Of a stretch of 64,000 nucleotides of DNA, positions 62,691 through 64,000 are shown piece after piece. The first letter of the stretch is position 1; every line of letters begins with the position of its first letter. A program made the position numbers and the translations under genes. Below the pieces are notes generated by a model. It ran no database searches. It was given only the letters and a program-made list of their open reading frames with translations, and was not told the DNA's origin. The DNA is taken from the NCBI GenBank assembly GCA_046349635.1, contig JAXMBX010000002.1, positions 124,001 to 188,000 of the forward strand, written 5' to 3'. Source of the DNA: JAXMBX01 sp046349635. GTDB lineage: Bacteria > Planctomycetota > Planctomycetia > Planctomycetales > Planctomycetaceae.

Positions 62691-63509
62691 ATGCCGAACC
62701 CCTCTCCCCGCCTGTTTGCTCTCATCGCCGTACTCGCGATCCTCAACTCCGCAAATGCCGCCGAGCCGCGCGATGTCTCCTTCATTTCCACCCTCGATAA
62801 AACCGAGCAGCGCTATATCCTAATCCCCCCCGACAACTTCCAGCCCGATGCCCCCGTCTCGATCCTCATCGCACTGCACGGGCATGGGTCGGACCGCTGG
62901 CAATTCGCCCAAGACCCCCGCGACGAATGCCGTGCCGCCCGCGACGCCGCCGCGAAGCACCACCTTCTCTATATCACCCCCGACTACCGCGCCAAAACCT
63001 CCTGGATGGGCCCCGCTGCCGAAGCAGACCTCGTGCAGATTGTCTCCGACCTCAAGCGCCAGTACCGGGTCCGGAAAATCATCCTCACCGGAGGCTCGAT
63101 GGGAGGGACCGCAGCTCTCACCTTCTCCGCACTGCACCCCGATCTCATCGATGGCGTTGTCTCCATGAACGGCACCGCCAACCTCGTCGAATATCCCCAC
63201 TTCCAGGATGCCATCGCCGCTTCCTACGGCGGATCAAAGCAGGACAAACCCGACGAATACCGCAAGCGCTCCGCCGAATTGCACGCGGACAAACTGACCA
63301 TGCCCATCGCCTTTGCCACCGGCGGCCAGGATACCCTCGTCCCTCCCGCCAGCATCCTTCGCCTGCACGAGGTTCTGCACAAGCAGAACCGACCGGTGCA
63401 CCTGATCCACCGCCCCGACGGCGGCCACAGCACCAACTACGCCGACGCCACCGCTGCTTTTGATTTCGTCTTCAATAAAGTCTCCATCGAACCAGCGCGA
63501 AGTCCTTAG
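62691..63509 (+). CDS. Secreted alpha/beta hydrolase (prolyl oligopeptidase / esterase-like)
   Basis: The 272-residue protein has a signal peptide (LFALIAVLAILNSANA). The hydrolase fold shows the oxyanion loop VSILIALHGHGSD, the nucleophile elbow ILTGGSMGGTAALTF (Ser in GxSxG), the aspartate in ATGGQDTLVPP and the histidine in RPDGGHSTNY, so the catalytic triad is complete. It resembles secreted polyhydroxybutyrate-depolymerase-like and acetylxylan-esterase-like proteins. It is about 100 nt downstream of the DUF1501 gene on the same strand. Confidence 0.9.
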   Translation: MPNPSPRLFALIAVLAILNSANAAEPRDVSFISTLDKTEQRYILIPPDNFQPDAPVSILIALHGHGSDRWQFAQDPRDECRAARDAAAKHHLLYITPDYRAKTSWMGPAAEADLVQIVSDLKRQYRVRKIILTGGSMGGTAALTFSALHPDLIDGVVSMNGTANLVEYPHFQDAIAASYGGSKQDKPDEYRKRSAELHADKLTMPIAFATGGQDTLVPPASILRLHEVLHKQNRPVHLIHRPDGGHSTNYADATAAFDFVFNKVSIEPARSP

Positions 63510-63512
63510 CGA

Positions 63513-63881
63513 CTATTTCCCCTTCTTCCGCCCCACTCCCTTCTTCTTTTTCGACGCTACCGCCCGGGGATTGAACTCCAACGCCAATTCGACCCACAAC
63601 ACCAGATCCCGTTTGGACTTCGTCCCCTCCGCCGTCACGAACACAAACCCTCGCATCGGCCGACCGGTGAAATCCATCGGAACACATCCCTTCCGCTCCA
63701 ACGCCCAGGTCTGGATCTCGGGATCGATCCGAACCATCAATCTCTGTTTATCGATCCCCAGGCACATCTTGCCATCCACGAGCAGGCATAACCCACCCAT
63801 CATCCGTTTTTCTTCGAAGGTGACCTCTCGTTCCGCGAGCAGTCCTCGCACCTGTTCCGCCAGTTTTTCGTCAAAGGCCAT
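63513..63881 (-). CDS. TfoX N-terminal-domain protein
   Basis: The 122-residue protein matches the TfoX-N (YjhX-like) family: MAFDEKLAEQVRGLLAEREV, the core VTFEEKRMMGGLCLLVDGKM and CLGIDKQRLMVRIDPE, with the C-terminal KRDLVLWVELALEFNPRAV and a Lys-rich tail. The domain's biochemical role is unclear; most members are stand-alone and not competence regulators. An AGGAGG lies 4 nt before the chosen ATG at 63881. It converges on the hydrolase with 3 nt between stops. Confidence 0.9.
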   Translation of the reverse strand: MAFDEKLAEQVRGLLAEREVTFEEKRMMGGLCLLVDGKMCLGIDKQRLMVRIDPEIQTWALERKGCVPMDFTGRPMRGFVFVTAEGTKSKRDLVLWVELALEFNPRAVASKKKKGVGRKKGK

Positions 63882-64000
63882 CATTCCTCCTGCATGTTGG
63901 ACAGCGGTCCGCATCTCTCTGACACCCCTTCCAAACGACGATTCAATTTTTCTATTTTCTCGAATTTGCGCAATCAGGGCATTGTGCCAGATGGAAAAAC

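Overview
The window looks like chromosome from a planctomycete of class Planctomycetia; the genus cannot be fixed from this sequence. Supporting marks are a DUF1559 pseudopilin, a DUF1501 Tat-type protein, secreted proteins with the planctomycete N-terminal 'LESRxLLSA' motif, ECF sigma factors paired with WD40-bearing Ser/Thr kinases, a Gfo/Idh/MocA oxidoreductase with a Tat leader, and high-GC genes that often lack a strong Shine-Dalgarno. No rRNA, tRNA, CRISPR array, prophage or insertion sequence was recognised.

1-16 kb: a 5'-truncated membrane protein, a YceH-type protein with a TPR partner, a MarR/OsmC convergent pair, a two-gene homospermidine unit (ornithine decarboxylase plus homospermidine synthase, minus strand), hydroxyacid-oxoacid transhydrogenase, proC, a large signalling protein (degenerate HD-GYP, PAS, GGEEF, unknown C-terminal domain), and a GH127 beta-L-arabinofuranosidase. 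These are followed by a minus-strand unit in which a textbook cobalamin riboswitch precedes a DUF1559 pseudopilin and a cysteine-rich lipoprotein.

16.6-39 kb: mostly housekeeping and envelope genes. These are tsaC/Sua5, a TPR lipoprotein, a Rieske protein, an LpxL-like acyltransferase, an HTTM-like membrane protein, two divergent copies of a small Flp-like pilin, purF, a YbgC-like thioesterase, a HEAT-repeat protein, an EboB-like TatD hydrolase, an ABC-2 permease with a methyltransferase, a TadE-TadG(vWA)-TadE operon, an APC permease, a thioredoxin, and a cytochrome c/terpene-cyclase-fold protein.

39.4-41.0 kb is a graveyard: lspA, a TraR/DksA zinc-finger gene and a peroxiredoxin (bcp) gene are recognisable but each is broken by frame changes, while the flanking genes are intact.

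43-60 kb is the most unusual part. Two ECF sigma/Ser-Thr kinase-WD40 pairs flank three tandem secreted paralogues, each a predicted seven-bladed propeller plus FG-GAP-like repeats. The second kinase is translationally coupled to three further tandem paralogues, small secreted proteins that I infer to be beta-trefoil-like. I propose that this is one regulated surface-protein locus. The window closes with a hypothetical membrane protein, a DUF1501 protein, an alpha/beta hydrolase and a TfoX-N protein.
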